Counted from the stretch's first letter, positions 1 through 9,705 are shown. The stretch is DNA of 14,059 nucleotides from Bacteroidia bacterium (GCA_021152555.1 JAGKVE010000050.1:1-14059), one strand, 5' to 3'. Notes: generated from the letters alone by a model not told the origin. A program made the numbers and translations.

Positions 1-2
1 TT

Positions 3-56
3 TTTGAGCTGGTAGGTGAACTTCTACGAGCTGTTGAAATTTGTAATATAATGTAA
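3..56 (+). CDS. Possible 3' end of an upstream gene (partial)
   Basis: Reading from base 3, the frame is open from the left edge and encodes FELVGELLRAVEICNIM before a TAA at 54-56. The pattern of hydrophobic and charged residues would suit a C-terminal helix, and the AT-rich DNA that follows is typical of an intergenic spacer. Only 17 codons are visible, so a chance open frame cannot be excluded. No family can be assigned. Confidence 0.25.
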   Translation, partial: FELVGELLRAVEICNIM

Positions 57-129
57 CATAATTATAAAAATTTAGTTAAAAAATAACGAAGTATTGATAG
101 AAGAGAGGTGGAACGATGAAAAGGCGAAT

Positions 130-3100
130 ATGCCTTATCTCGTGTTTGACCTCGAGAGTGACGGCACAGAAGTCACAGAGTTCGCCTTTAATACCGAGGA
201 TAATTTCCGTTCCTATAGCGGAGAGAAGCAATTACGAGTTTTAGGTCGTCGCATTGCCGATGTCCCTATCGTTGTAGGGCATAACATTCGCGTGTGGGAT
301 CTGCCTATTTTGGAAAAGAAAGGCTTTGAGACAGATGCGTTTATATGGGACACTCTCGAGATGGAGATTCTATTAAATCCCTGTCGCTACGCGTACTCTT
401 TGCACACCGAACATAATGCATTGGCTGATACAGAACTGACCAATAAACTATTCTGGAATCAGTTATATCGCTTGTCGAAGGACAAACAATTATGCGAGGA
501 GTTGAAGGATTTCTTACCGAAAGAGACCGAAGCCATCATCCAAGCCTTACAAAAGCCGGAATATGAAGTTCTATTTGAAGAAGAGGCTGCTAACGATGTG
601 CAGTTTTTCCAAGAGCTAATCAGCCCGGAAGATACTCTCATCGAAGCATTGCAAGGTATCAATTCACTCCCGGAAGCAGAACAGACATTACTGATAGCGC
701 CCAAAGATTTATGGCCGCGTATCGCACAATACATTTCTCTTGCGTTCCCAAAGCATGATGATTCTATCAAGTGGCAAGCGATTGATCCGCAGTTGGTAGA
801 AAGCAATACCGATTTGACGACATTCCAGAAATGCGTATTGCGTCGATTCATTCAATGCTCTGAGACTCCGATTATAGCGAACATTCCGCAATATGTTCGT
901 TCTCAAAAGAAAGAGAAGAAGGAGGAACTAATCCAAGGTTTGGCACAAATAGATTTATCGATTCTTGCGGATTGCGCACAAGAGCCGCAAAGCCATATTG
1001 ACTGTATTGATATAGATGCCTTTGGTGAAGAACATATCCAACAACAGGATTATCAACACATCTACATCATCGGTTCCGAGATGCAAGACCGTACGCACAA
1101 GTGTCAATTGGGCGAACCCTATAGTTTCTCCTCGCTTATAGGCCGCAGCAAACTGCCATTGATGATGGCTTCTGCGAACTATTGCCACGTACCAGATGCG
1201 GAAATAGTCAAGCTCGGATTAGAGCGCCCTTCACATACCGCCAATATATGGGCAGAACGCATGGCAGACGGGCGTATAGTATTGTATCATAATTACGAGT
1301 ATCAGGTATATCGAAGAGAGTCCTTAAAGCATTTCGCTGTAACTCCAGAGGTCATCGATTGGCAGTTCGCGAACGAACAGATGGACAAAGAAAAAATCAT
1401 CTTTGTCAGCACTGAGCACAAATCGGATTTCGACGCGTCCACCTACCGTATGACACCCAAGACGACGCAACGCACAAAGTACTGGGCATACCAATTTGCT
1501 CTGTTGCAACGCGTACATAACGATAATCAGGACACACCGATTATCTATATCGTCAACGATTTGGACGAACAGGATGCTCTTACTCGTTATGCCATCTCAT
1601 TAGGTTTCTATATTCCTGAGGAAGGTACTGCTTTCCGCAAATTAGAGCACATCTATAACCATCCCAATGGGTTAATCATTGTGAGCAAAGACGAGTTCGT
1701 GAATACTATTGGTGAGTACAGAACGGACAAGTCTTATTGCTACATTTGGGATAATATGGATGTGGATCGCTACAAGTTAATGTGGCGCACATTACCTTTC
1801 AAAGACGATATTGAAGATGTCGAAGCGGCAGAACCGGATGAGCGGAGCTTAGGTTCTACAGCAAAGCAATGTATATTAGCAGAATGGCCGATATTTGAGC
1901 ATTACTATTCGCTGATGTCCGCTAATAGCAGAGACTCCAAATTCTATATTTTAGAACCCTCATTAGACGAATATAATGACATCGCCGATTTGTGCCAATG
2001 TGCAAGCATGACCGTTCAGCCTTGGGAAGGAGAAGATGCCTATAAACAGACCATTGAAGAGGCGACGGAATTCTTTGATGACGGACAAGCCAGCGAGTTT
2101 GATATCCACATTGAGGAAGCGATGGAAATTATCAAAAATGCTTTCTTGGACGAAGGAAAAGATTGGTATCCTTATCAAAGAGAAATCCTTCCGCATATCT
2201 TGGAACGCAAAGAAGACTGCATTGTTTCCATACCAACCGGTGGTGGCAAGTCCGTTCTTTTCCAAGGACCGGCTATCTATCGCTCTTCTTATACTCGCAA
2301 GTTGAGTTTGGTTATTACTCCGCTTAAGGCACTGATGCAAGATCAAGTTGAAGAATTACAAGACAAGAGAGGATTCTTCAATAATGTTGATTATTTAAGT
2401 GGCGACAGATTGTACGCGGAAGTACAACAGATCTATCGTCGTATTGCGAGTGGTGAAATCGCATTGCTATATGTTACTCCAGAACGGTTCCGTGTACGTT
2501 CATTCATTGATGTATTAGAGCAGCGACTCAAAATGGACAACGGCTTGGAATACGTTATCTTTGATGAGGCTCACTGTATATCTCAATGGGGACAGGATTT
2601 CCGACCGGACTATAGAAATGCGCTAACTACATGTATGGAGTTGAAGCAACAATATCCATTCACACTTGCTTTCTTCTCCGCGACCATCACATCCCAAGTT
2701 CGTGATGATATCAGCAAATTTGTGCCGGATATACATCGATACGGACAAGCACCGGAGGACTATAATCCGATTCGTAGTCATATCGGCATTGAATTCAAAC
2801 CTTGCGTACAAGAGGATGCTTCTCGCGTACAATCGATTGTAGATTTCATTCAAGAGAAACAAATCGACTTCAATAAAAGCCGTATGATTGTATTCTGCCG
2901 AACGCATAAACAATGCGAAGAAACGGCCGATTCCATTGAAGAGATTTGCGCCAATTCCTCCATTCCGCTGCTATCCGGCTGTAGCGGTCACGTAGGTTAT
3001 TTCCATGCCGGATTGGATTCGGAACAACGCAACGACATCTATACTCAATTCAAAAACGGAGGCAAGGACGGATTTTATATCTTATGCTCCACGAAGGCGT

Positions 3101-6100
3101 TCGGAATGGGTATGGATATACCAAATATTCACTACGTTGTCCACTACAGTCCTCCTTCCGTAATGGAAGATTTCCTTCAGGAAGTAGGACGTGCCGGTCG
3201 TGATCAGAAGATGTATGAAGATGCTTTTGCTGAAGGGCATCAAATACCGGCTGTATGTATGGTATCAGCAGAAGACTTTGCCAAACTGAAAGACTTGCTG
3301 ATGCTCAGTTTGTTGAGTTGGTCTGATTTGAAGAGCGCTCGTAAAGCTGCTATTGATTTCATCAAGCGTTTCCAATCTATTGAGAAGACCAAATCGAAAC
3401 CCATCATTCTGCCCTATTCCTTCTGGCAAAAAGAAGATGCGGTGGACGTATCCGATACCACTGCTGCAAAATTAGCACTCCACTGGTTGGAGCATATCGG
3501 ATATTTCCAGTTAAAATATATCGGGCAAGCCTATCTTGATGTGACCCGATATAGCGATGGAGAAGTTGAACCAATGAAACCATGGGGGCACACTCCAAAA
3601 GTCAATCCAGCGACAGAGAAAGTATGGCAATACATTAAGAAGCACGTACCAGAACTGGAGACTCCTTCATTAGTGTCCATTCTTCAAATGAAGAACGCGC
3701 TAAGGATGTCCACCCCGAAGATTTTTGATGCTCTGATAGAATGCCAGAAGCGTCATCTTCTCAGTCTGAATGACACTATGCGATGCTCGGTTCGTCCTCG
3801 CCGATTCCTTGAGACAAACTATATGATCGAAAAGAATAAGAATATCTTTGCGCTTCATATAGTGATGAATGGCGTTCGTGAACTATTGGCGGGATGCAGA
3901 ATGAATGAAGAACGTATCATCGAACCGGAAGAACGCAAAAACATCTGCGAGCATCTGCTGGATGACGTGCATTATGATCTTGTCGTTGAGAGAAAGACAA
4001 AGAAAGATAAGACCGTAGAAGAAATTCAATATATGCCTTGGAAAAATAATTCGTCCGCACCAAAAGGCGCAGTCACCAAGGCAGAAACATTTGCTAAAAA
4101 CATTAAGACCAGAGCCGGATATCGTATCTTCTCTATCTTGGATTTCATACCTGCCGTTAAACATCAGACCATCAAGAAAGAAGAAGGCATCTGCGATTTG
4201 ATAACCGTTCAAAAGGACTGGCGTTCGTATGTAGATACATTTGAGAACGATTGTTTGGAATGGCTGAAATATGTAGCAAACCATAGCGAAAATTCTTTTG
4301 AATGGTCTGAGGCTTTGCTGGATAACAATTTGGATGCTTCTCATGGCAAAGGTTTTGCCTATTTTGACAAAATACTTACCACCCTGAAAATCTTATCTTA
4401 TACCGATAACTCTCCTATCATCCAAACCGGTGTTGAAGTATATACAACTCCTAAGACGATGGAGAAATGGGATACCGGAGAAGCAGCCAATAGTCCCATC
4501 AAGGAAATACGCGAAGATTTCGATGAGCAACAGCGATTGAAGAATATCCGTCTTGCGGCCATGAATATATTCTCCGTGCTTGAGCATGAGAAGCAAGCGG
4601 AATATATTCACCGTTATTTCCTTTGCCGTAACTACAGCGAATTCATGGAACTTATCGGTGACTATGTTCCCGAAGATTCCAATATCATCTCCCAGTTGAA
4701 AGAGGAAGTGCTGCGCAAGGAGGAGGCAAAACTGGAAAATAACGAGGAACAGAAAGCCATTTACCGTGCCGACAAGACAGAAAATGTTAATGTGCTTGCA
4801 GGTCCGGGTTCCGGCAAAACATACGTGCTTACTCTGAGGTGTGCTAAGTTGATTTATCGCGAAGCAGTGAACCCAAGACAAATCTTGGTGTTGGCATACA
4901 ACCGCGCTGTAGTTGCGGAACTGCGCAACCGATTGGACAGTTTGTTCGTTAAATTAGGTATGAGTCGTGTGGCTCATCAATTGCACGTCCATACATTCCA
5001 TGCATTAGCTAAGATTGTGATGGGCTACAAATTAGACAATATACCTCCTGAGGAATGGGAAAGAATGTTCTTTGAGCACTTACAGAAACCACGCAACGGC
5101 TTCAAGACAATGTTCCCTGGAATACGCTATATCATGGTGGATGAGTTCCAAGACATCACTCAAAACCGTCTTAACATACTCTTCCGCCTATTGGACTTAT
5201 ACCCAGCTGCCAGACTGTTTACTATTGGTGATATCAACCAGAGTATATATGGTTTTGACCGTGTGGAGAAACCATTCTACGGAACACCGCAACAATATGC
5301 GAAGAGTCTTTCGCCGCAGCCCTATTACGATGCATTGGATGAACGACTACATCCGCAGCAGATGACCATGTTCACCAACTATCGTTCCTATCAGAAGATA
5401 TTGGATGCCGCGAAAGAGTTCTTACCGGCAGATCAAAACATGCCAATATCCGATAGTTCGCTGATGGAGCATGAGCCACAAACTCCGTACGTAGAAATCA
5501 CTGATTGCACTCAAAAGGGTGCGACCAAATGGTCGGATGATATACTCTCACTTATTCAGTGGGCGCGAGAGGAGAACCGTACAGGCATAGCACATCGGCA
5601 TATCTCCACCATAGCCGTCTTCTTCCGAAAGAATAACGAAGTTTATCGCGGTTACGCACAAATTAAAAAGCGTATTGATTCGGACATCCGTATCCGTATT
5701 CAAGGAGCAAACAATAGTGAACTATGGCGTGAGCGAGAGATATTTCATGTTTTGAAGCATTTGCGAGACCAAGCCAAACAACCCATCATCATTAGCGATG
5801 ATACCACACAAAATGAACTAAGAAAATATATCACCGGTTTGATGCAACAGCATCCGAAGTGGGATCAAGAGTATTTGGACATATGCTATACTCTCATCTT
5901 GAACTATCTGGATTCCATTCGTTCGGACGAGAACTCCCACACCTATGCGGAGATGGCGGACGAAGTGCAGGACATAGCAGGTAGGGATGACAGTGGTCAA
6001 ATATACAAGATTTATGACCAGTATAAAGAAGAACGGTTGATTAAGGATGAGAATATATCGCTCATCTTGACCACGATGCACAAAGTAAAGGGGCTGGAGT

Positions 6101-6729
6101 TTGATGCCGTAATGATTACACCATCCACAGCAAGTTTACCCTTAGTGGCACATCGTGAATTTGACGAAGGAGACTTCGCAGAAGCAGACGACAAGGCTGA
6201 TATTGATGAGGAACGCCGTTTGCTGTTTGTGGCCTATACGCGTGCAAAGAAATATCTGCATGTCTATAAATGGAAACGCGAGAAAGCTATTGAGAAATAC
6301 CGGCTCTTCCCCACATTTGAAGATGCAAGATTAGGAGTAACGGAGAAAGAGGCTAATCTTGGTAACTATTATCTATCCTATCCTGCGCTTAGTGATAACT
6401 TCCGGAACAATCAGTACATTTGGGATTCCGTTAAGAAGGACGATGAAGTAACACTAAAATCAGACCAGTATGGCAATCTGTATGTAGTCCACAATCAAAA
6501 ATATATCGGGCGTTTATCATCCAGAAGTTCCATCCAGCAATGGGGCAAGGAAAATGGCGCGTCACAACTCAAAGGATTCTTTATCAGCGATGTCTTTGTA
6601 TGGACATATCAAGATTCCTTGGACTATGATACCAAGAACAATACTACATTTACAGACAGATGGTGTCCAGAAGCGAAACAGCAAGGATACGTAGTGCTTG
6701 TACAAATCGCCGGATTCGGCACAAAATAA
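130..6729 (+). CDS. DEDDh exonuclease - RecQ helicase - UvrD helicase fusion protein
   Basis: Giant DNA-processing protein of about 2199 residues, numbered here from ATG 130. Residues 1-105 are a DnaQ-like 3'-5' exonuclease with a full acidic set: D7 and E9 (FDLES), D57 (GHN...WD), and H95/D100 in the HNALAD motif, which defines the DEDDh type. Residues about 105-670 match nothing I recognise. Residues about 678-1030 are a RecQ-type SF2 helicase: Q683, Walker A TGGGKS 703-708, DEAH 812-815, the RecQ aromatic loop CISQWGQDFRPD 816-827, SAT 850-852, and motif VI QEVGRAGR 1017-1024. The four-cysteine zinc site usual after the RecQ core is not visible. Residues about 1535-2045 are a UvrD/Rep SF1 helicase: Q1541, AGPGSGKT 1557-1564, DEFQD 1671-1675, GDINQSIYGF 1700-1709, NYRS 1750-1753, HKVKGLEF 1984-1991, VAYTRAK 2034-2040. 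The last 150 residues form a separate beta-rich tail. I chose ATG 130 because the exonuclease core begins at once; an in-frame TTG at 94 would add 12 residues. First gene of a four-gene operon; the next gene starts 6 bases after its stop. Confidence 0.93.
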   Translation: MPYLVFDLESDGTEVTEFAFNTEDNFRSYSGEKQLRVLGRRIADVPIVVGHNIRVWDLPILEKKGFETDAFIWDTLEMEILLNPCRYAYSLHTEHNALADTELTNKLFWNQLYRLSKDKQLCEELKDFLPKETEAIIQALQKPEYEVLFEEEAANDVQFFQELISPEDTLIEALQGINSLPEAEQTLLIAPKDLWPRIAQYISLAFPKHDDSIKWQAIDPQLVESNTDLTTFQKCVLRRFIQCSETPIIANIPQYVRSQKKEKKEELIQGLAQIDLSILADCAQEPQSHIDCIDIDAFGEEHIQQQDYQHIYIIGSEMQDRTHKCQLGEPYSFSSLIGRSKLPLMMASANYCHVPDAEIVKLGLERPSHTANIWAERMADGRIVLYHNYEYQVYRRESLKHFAVTPEVIDWQFANEQMDKEKIIFVSTEHKSDFDASTYRMTPKTTQRTKYWAYQFALLQRVHNDNQDTPIIYIVNDLDEQDALTRYAISLGFYIPEEGTAFRKLEHIYNHPNGLIIVSKDEFVNTIGEYRTDKSYCYIWDNMDVDRYKLMWRTLPFKDDIEDVEAAEPDERSLGSTAKQCILAEWPIFEHYYSLMSANSRDSKFYILEPSLDEYNDIADLCQCASMTVQPWEGEDAYKQTIEEATEFFDDGQASEFDIHIEEAMEIIKNAFLDEGKDWYPYQREILPHILERKEDCIVSIPTGGGKSVLFQGPAIYRSSYTRKLSLVITPLKALMQDQVEELQDKRGFFNNVDYLSGDRLYAEVQQIYRRIASGEIALLYVTPERFRVRSFIDVLEQRLKMDNGLEYVIFDEAHCISQWGQDFRPDYRNALTTCMELKQQYPFTLAFFSATITSQVRDDISKFVPDIHRYGQAPEDYNPIRSHIGIEFKPCVQEDASRVQSIVDFIQEKQIDFNKSRMIVFCRTHKQCEETADSIEEICANSSIPLLSGCSGHVGYFHAGLDSEQRNDIYTQFKNGGKDGFYILCSTKAFGMGMDIPNIHYVVHYSPPSVMEDFLQEVGRAGRDQKMYEDAFAEGHQIPAVCMVSAEDFAKLKDLLMLSLLSWSDLKSARKAAIDFIKRFQSIEKTKSKPIILPYSFWQKEDAVDVSDTTAAKLALHWLEHIGYFQLKYIGQAYLDVTRYSDGEVEPMKPWGHTPKVNPATEKVWQYIKKHVPELETPSLVSILQMKNALRMSTPKIFDALIECQKRHLLSLNDTMRCSVRPRRFLETNYMIEKNKNIFALHIVMNGVRELLAGCRMNEERIIEPEERKNICEHLLDDVHYDLVVERKTKKDKTVEEIQYMPWKNNSSAPKGAVTKAETFAKNIKTRAGYRIFSILDFIPAVKHQTIKKEEGICDLITVQKDWRSYVDTFENDCLEWLKYVANHSENSFEWSEALLDNNLDASHGKGFAYFDKILTTLKILSYTDNSPIIQTGVEVYTTPKTMEKWDTGEAANSPIKEIREDFDEQQRLKNIRLAAMNIFSVLEHEKQAEYIHRYFLCRNYSEFMELIGDYVPEDSNIISQLKEEVLRKEEAKLENNEEQKAIYRADKTENVNVLAGPGSGKTYVLTLRCAKLIYREAVNPRQILVLAYNRAVVAELRNRLDSLFVKLGMSRVAHQLHVHTFHALAKIVMGYKLDNIPPEEWERMFFEHLQKPRNGFKTMFPGIRYIMVDEFQDITQNRLNILFRLLDLYPAARLFTIGDINQSIYGFDRVEKPFYGTPQQYAKSLSPQPYYDALDERLHPQQMTMFTNYRSYQKILDAAKEFLPADQNMPISDSSLMEHEPQTPYVEITDCTQKGATKWSDDILSLIQWAREENRTGIAHRHISTIAVFFRKNNEVYRGYAQIKKRIDSDIRIRIQGANNSELWREREIFHVLKHLRDQAKQPIIISDDTTQNELRKYITGLMQQHPKWDQEYLDICYTLILNYLDSIRSDENSHTYAEMADEVQDIAGRDDSGQIYKIYDQYKEERLIKDENISLILTTMHKVKGLEFDAVMITPSTASLPLVAHREFDEGDFAEADDKADIDEERRLLFVAYTRAKKYLHVYKWKREKAIEKYRLFPTFEDARLGVTEKEANLGNYYLSYPALSDNFRNNQYIWDSVKKDDEVTLKSDQYGNLYVVHNQKYIGRLSSRSSIQQWGKENGASQLKGFFISDVFVWTYQDSLDYDTKNNTTFTDRWCPEAKQQGYVVLVQIAGFGTK

Positions 6730-6735
6730 CGGTTT

Positions 6736-8634
6736 ATGGAAGAGTTACAACAAACTTTGAAAGAAGATTATCAAAGAGCCAGGAACTCTTGGGAACGAAA
6801 AGATTATGTAGAATTTCTACGTAATCTAAGACCCGCAGTAGAGAACTTATGCCGTATAATCATCATGGATCTCAAAGGTCCTATCCTTTACGATGAGATA
6901 ACACATGGAGAATATCCCATCGAGGGAATCTATATCAATCGAGGGCAAGAGGTTCGCAATAAAATGTTGGCGAAAATTATTCCCAATCTTGTCAAAGAAG
7001 AGAAAAATCTTGATGGGGATAAATTTCTCCGCCTAAGACGTATTTGTAGTAGATTAGAGGACGCATTTGATATTCTTAGCGAGACCGGTAGTCATGCAGG
7101 ACCGACGCAGTTAAATAAAGAACTACGTGCATACGACAATATGCAATTACTCCCCACATGCGTTGAGACTTTGGGTATATGTAATATCCTATCGAAAAAT
7201 GTCCTTGTGTGGCTTCAGTCAACAATAACTCCTTTGAAAATAAATCAAGCCGAAGATGCAGAATTGAAACGCAAATATCAAGAAGAACTTGAACGTCTGA
7301 AAAAGGATTTAGAAGAGGCAACGCAAAAGTATGCTCGATTGAGTATTGAGGCACAACAGCAAATCAATAGCAAGAACGAGATTATCAACACTCAAACAGC
7401 TGCTCGCAATGCAGCAGAAGAGCAAGCACTGAAAGCCCAACGCGAGGCGTTTGAGGCTATGAAGCGCGAAGAGGAAGGGAAGACTGCTTATTCCGAGGAG
7501 AAAAAACAATTATTAGAGAAGATTGAGGACCTCCAGCGTCAATTAGACGCTTTATCTACGCCCGTTCAGTTGGAAGTTGAACCTGTCGTAGAGACTAAAG
7601 CATGGGATGTAGATGACGACCAGATGGATGGCGATCAACAAGACTTGATTGAAGAAAATTTAACAGAGTCCATGTTAGTTGCCGGTTGTGCCGGAAGCGG
7701 AAAGTCCATCATCGCGTTAAAGAAAGCAAGACAAGTACTTGAAGCCGGATATAGTGTTTATCTAATAGCTTACACAAAGTCGTTACGCAGTTTCATGGAT
7801 GAAGGGCGTAAAGATAAACTACTCCGACCCCATTGCTGCTACTATCATCAGTGGAAATATGACCGAAAAATGCCATCTGCTGATTATATCATCGTAGATG
7901 AGATACAAGACTTCACCAAAGAGGAGATATTAGAATTCATGCACGCTGCACGAAAATGTTTCTTCTTCTTTGGCGACACAGCACAGTCCATCTTCCATTT
8001 CGAAGACCGCCCCACATTACCTGTTCAAAGAGAAAAAGGCTATCTGGGAGAGACTATCGAAGACATAACCGGTTTGACCGCATGGCAATTGTATAACAAC
8101 TACCGTTTGCCCAAAGGTGTCGCTAAAATTACCCAACAATATGTTGGCGTAAAAGTTCCACCGTATAAAGATCGAGTTTATAAGAGCCAAGAGGAAACTA
8201 TTCCTCATTTCCTCGGTTATCCGAATGAGGGAGCACAATTAGAAGCGATTAAGCGTCTTATTACATCTGATCGGTTCCATAACATTGGCATTTTCCTTCC
8301 GACAAATGAAATGGTGTTCGAATTATATAACGAACTCACAAAAGACGGCTATTACGTTGAGTGCAAGTACTCATTCGGCACGGAGAGTTTCATTACGCTG
8401 GATTTCAAGACCAACCATCCGAAGATTATGACTTATCATAGCGCAAAAGGATTGCAGTTTGAAACGGTTATTCTCCCCTACTGCCAACCTATACCAATGG
8501 AAGATGAAGCTGCACGCAAAGCGCTATATGTCGCTATGACGAGAACGTATAAGGAACTCTACATGATGTATATCGGGGATATGCCATCTCCATTAAATAA
8601 GGTTGACAAGGCCTTGTATTCTACAACGGAATAG
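6736..8634 (+). CDS. Coiled-coil superfamily 1 (UvrD-like) helicase
   Basis: A 632-residue protein with three parts. Residues 1-165 are helical; the patterns LRNLRPAVENLCR (28-40) and GSHAG (118-122) recall the DUF4145/HEPN-like domains that often precede helicase or nuclease modules, but a HEPN RNase motif (R-x4-6-H) is not evident. Residues about 173-274 are a long charged coiled coil rich in E, K, Q and A, suited to self-association or partner binding. Residues about 305-632 are an SF1 helicase: Walker A GCAGSGKS 317-324, motif II DEIQD 388-392, motif III GDTAQSI 413-419, NNYRLP near 455, motif V YHSAKGLQFE 567-576, and motif VI YVAMTRTYKEL 598-608. All ATPase motifs look intact, so it should hydrolyse ATP on single-stranded nucleic acid, probably with 3'-5' polarity as in UvrD relatives (inference). 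The accessory 1B/2B regions are short. It lies 6 bases after the giant fusion gene and is surely co-transcribed with it, so the operon carries two separate UvrD-type motors. Confidence 0.88.
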   Translation: MEELQQTLKEDYQRARNSWERKDYVEFLRNLRPAVENLCRIIIMDLKGPILYDEITHGEYPIEGIYINRGQEVRNKMLAKIIPNLVKEEKNLDGDKFLRLRRICSRLEDAFDILSETGSHAGPTQLNKELRAYDNMQLLPTCVETLGICNILSKNVLVWLQSTITPLKINQAEDAELKRKYQEELERLKKDLEEATQKYARLSIEAQQQINSKNEIINTQTAARNAAEEQALKAQREAFEAMKREEEGKTAYSEEKKQLLEKIEDLQRQLDALSTPVQLEVEPVVETKAWDVDDDQMDGDQQDLIEENLTESMLVAGCAGSGKSIIALKKARQVLEAGYSVYLIAYTKSLRSFMDEGRKDKLLRPHCCYYHQWKYDRKMPSADYIIVDEIQDFTKEEILEFMHAARKCFFFFGDTAQSIFHFEDRPTLPVQREKGYLGETIEDITGLTAWQLYNNYRLPKGVAKITQQYVGVKVPPYKDRVYKSQEETIPHFLGYPNEGAQLEAIKRLITSDRFHNIGIFLPTNEMVFELYNELTKDGYYVECKYSFGTESFITLDFKTNHPKIMTYHSAKGLQFETVILPYCQPIPMEDEAARKALYVAMTRTYKELYMMYIGDMPSPLNKVDKALYSTTE

Positions 8635-8664
8635 CAATCTTAATAAGCAGAAAAGCAAACCTAT

Positions 8665-9705
8665 ATGGCTAAACAGAAACAAGACAAGAAAGTTGCAATT
8701 AATCAGTTTGCAATTTATGACGTTGACATTTTTGCGGCAGAACAAAAGATAGTAGAGCCTGCGATAAGCCAAGAAATGGCATTGAAAAAAGCAAATGAAT
8801 TATTCGGTTCTTTCTTTGAAGGCAGAAAACTCAGCCTGGCGAAATATGATCGTAATAATACCATTATTATTGATTACCCTAATGACATTCTATCTACGCA
8901 TGATGGCGTTTATCTGCTGCGTATCAATAACATTAAGCATAAGAAACTTGTTAAACCGGCTGAAACTACCACAAATGGCATTCAAGACTATGAGGAGATA
9001 ACCGAGGATTCTAACCCCTACTGCTATGTAGTAGTAGATAACCGCGGTAACGTTCCCCAAATGGCCATTCAGAAAAATTCTGCCTTTGGCGATCCGAATG
9101 CTGTACGCAAATTATTGCAAGAGAATTTTAACCGCCAATTCGTGCGCGATAACATAGAGTTAGAACTGACCATCTCTGCCAAAATGCGCACTTCTAAAAT
9201 ATGGGAGTTCTGCTATGCGCAATGCGATAAGAATGGTGACGCTATCACACGTTTGTCATTTGTTTTTCCGAACCAAAAGAAAGTAGCTGCTGGTAGTCGC
9301 ATCCAAAATCCAAAAGGTTATATCAAACAACTAGCTAAATTAGCAAAACTGACCAATGCAGTCAAAACCTGTATCACGATGGATTATGAAAATGCGGATA
9401 GAGAAGCTATTGAAAAGAATGCGGATGACCTTGCACATATCATCCGTGTCTGCAAAAACTCCTCATACCACTTGCACGTATATTTCCGTGATTATGGTCT
9501 CTATCGGTGCGATGACTTGGTACGTGCCATGTTCCCGATGGAAGAGAAACTGCTTAACGCATTCCGTCTCAATTGGTCGGAATTGGAATTCAACGAGGGC
9601 GAAAGGTATGGCCTCATCTATTGGTGTGATTTTGTAAACGAACAATCTAAGATATACGTAGATGGTAAACGCGTTCCATTCAAAACACCTCACAGAAATT
9701 CGTAA
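8665..9705 (+). CDS. Hypothetical protein, third gene of helicase operon
   Basis: A 346-residue protein that I do not recognise. It has no signal peptide, no membrane segment, and no Walker, HNH, PD-(D/E)xK or helix-turn-helix motif that I can see. The N-terminus is lysine-rich (MAKQKQDKK), followed by alternating alpha and beta stretches; the central part (VVVDNRGNVPQMAIQ and the segment after it) looks beta-rich, and a short stretch near residues 210-240 is lysine-rich and could contact nucleic acid. Soluble and probably cytoplasmic. The start is ATG 8665, 30 bases after the helicase gene; no strong ribosome binding site is visible, as is normal in Bacteroidota. The tight spacing on both sides argues that it is a dedicated subunit of the system encoded by the operon. 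The function is unknown. Confidence 0.85.
   Translation: MAKQKQDKKVAINQFAIYDVDIFAAEQKIVEPAISQEMALKKANELFGSFFEGRKLSLAKYDRNNTIIIDYPNDILSTHDGVYLLRINNIKHKKLVKPAETTTNGIQDYEEITEDSNPYCYVVVDNRGNVPQMAIQKNSAFGDPNAVRKLLQENFNRQFVRDNIELELTISAKMRTSKIWEFCYAQCDKNGDAITRLSFVFPNQKKVAAGSRIQNPKGYIKQLAKLAKLTNAVKTCITMDYENADREAIEKNADDLAHIIRVCKNSSYHLHVYFRDYGLYRCDDLVRAMFPMEEKLLNAFRLNWSELEFNEGERYGLIYWCDFVNEQSKIYVDGKRVPFKTPHRNS

Noticed and set aside
34..80. Promoter candidates before the giant gene (TTTG at 40-43, TATAAT at 47-52)
   Set aside because: A matching Bacteroidota -7 element TAnnTTTG at the right distance is not present, and the sigma-70-like boxes are too close together; the AT-rich DNA makes chance matches likely.
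4393..4881. Long minus-strand open frame of 162 codons
   Set aside because: It lies wholly antisense to the linker and Walker A region of the giant helicase, has a composition expected of a shadow frame, and has no start context or neighbours on that strand.
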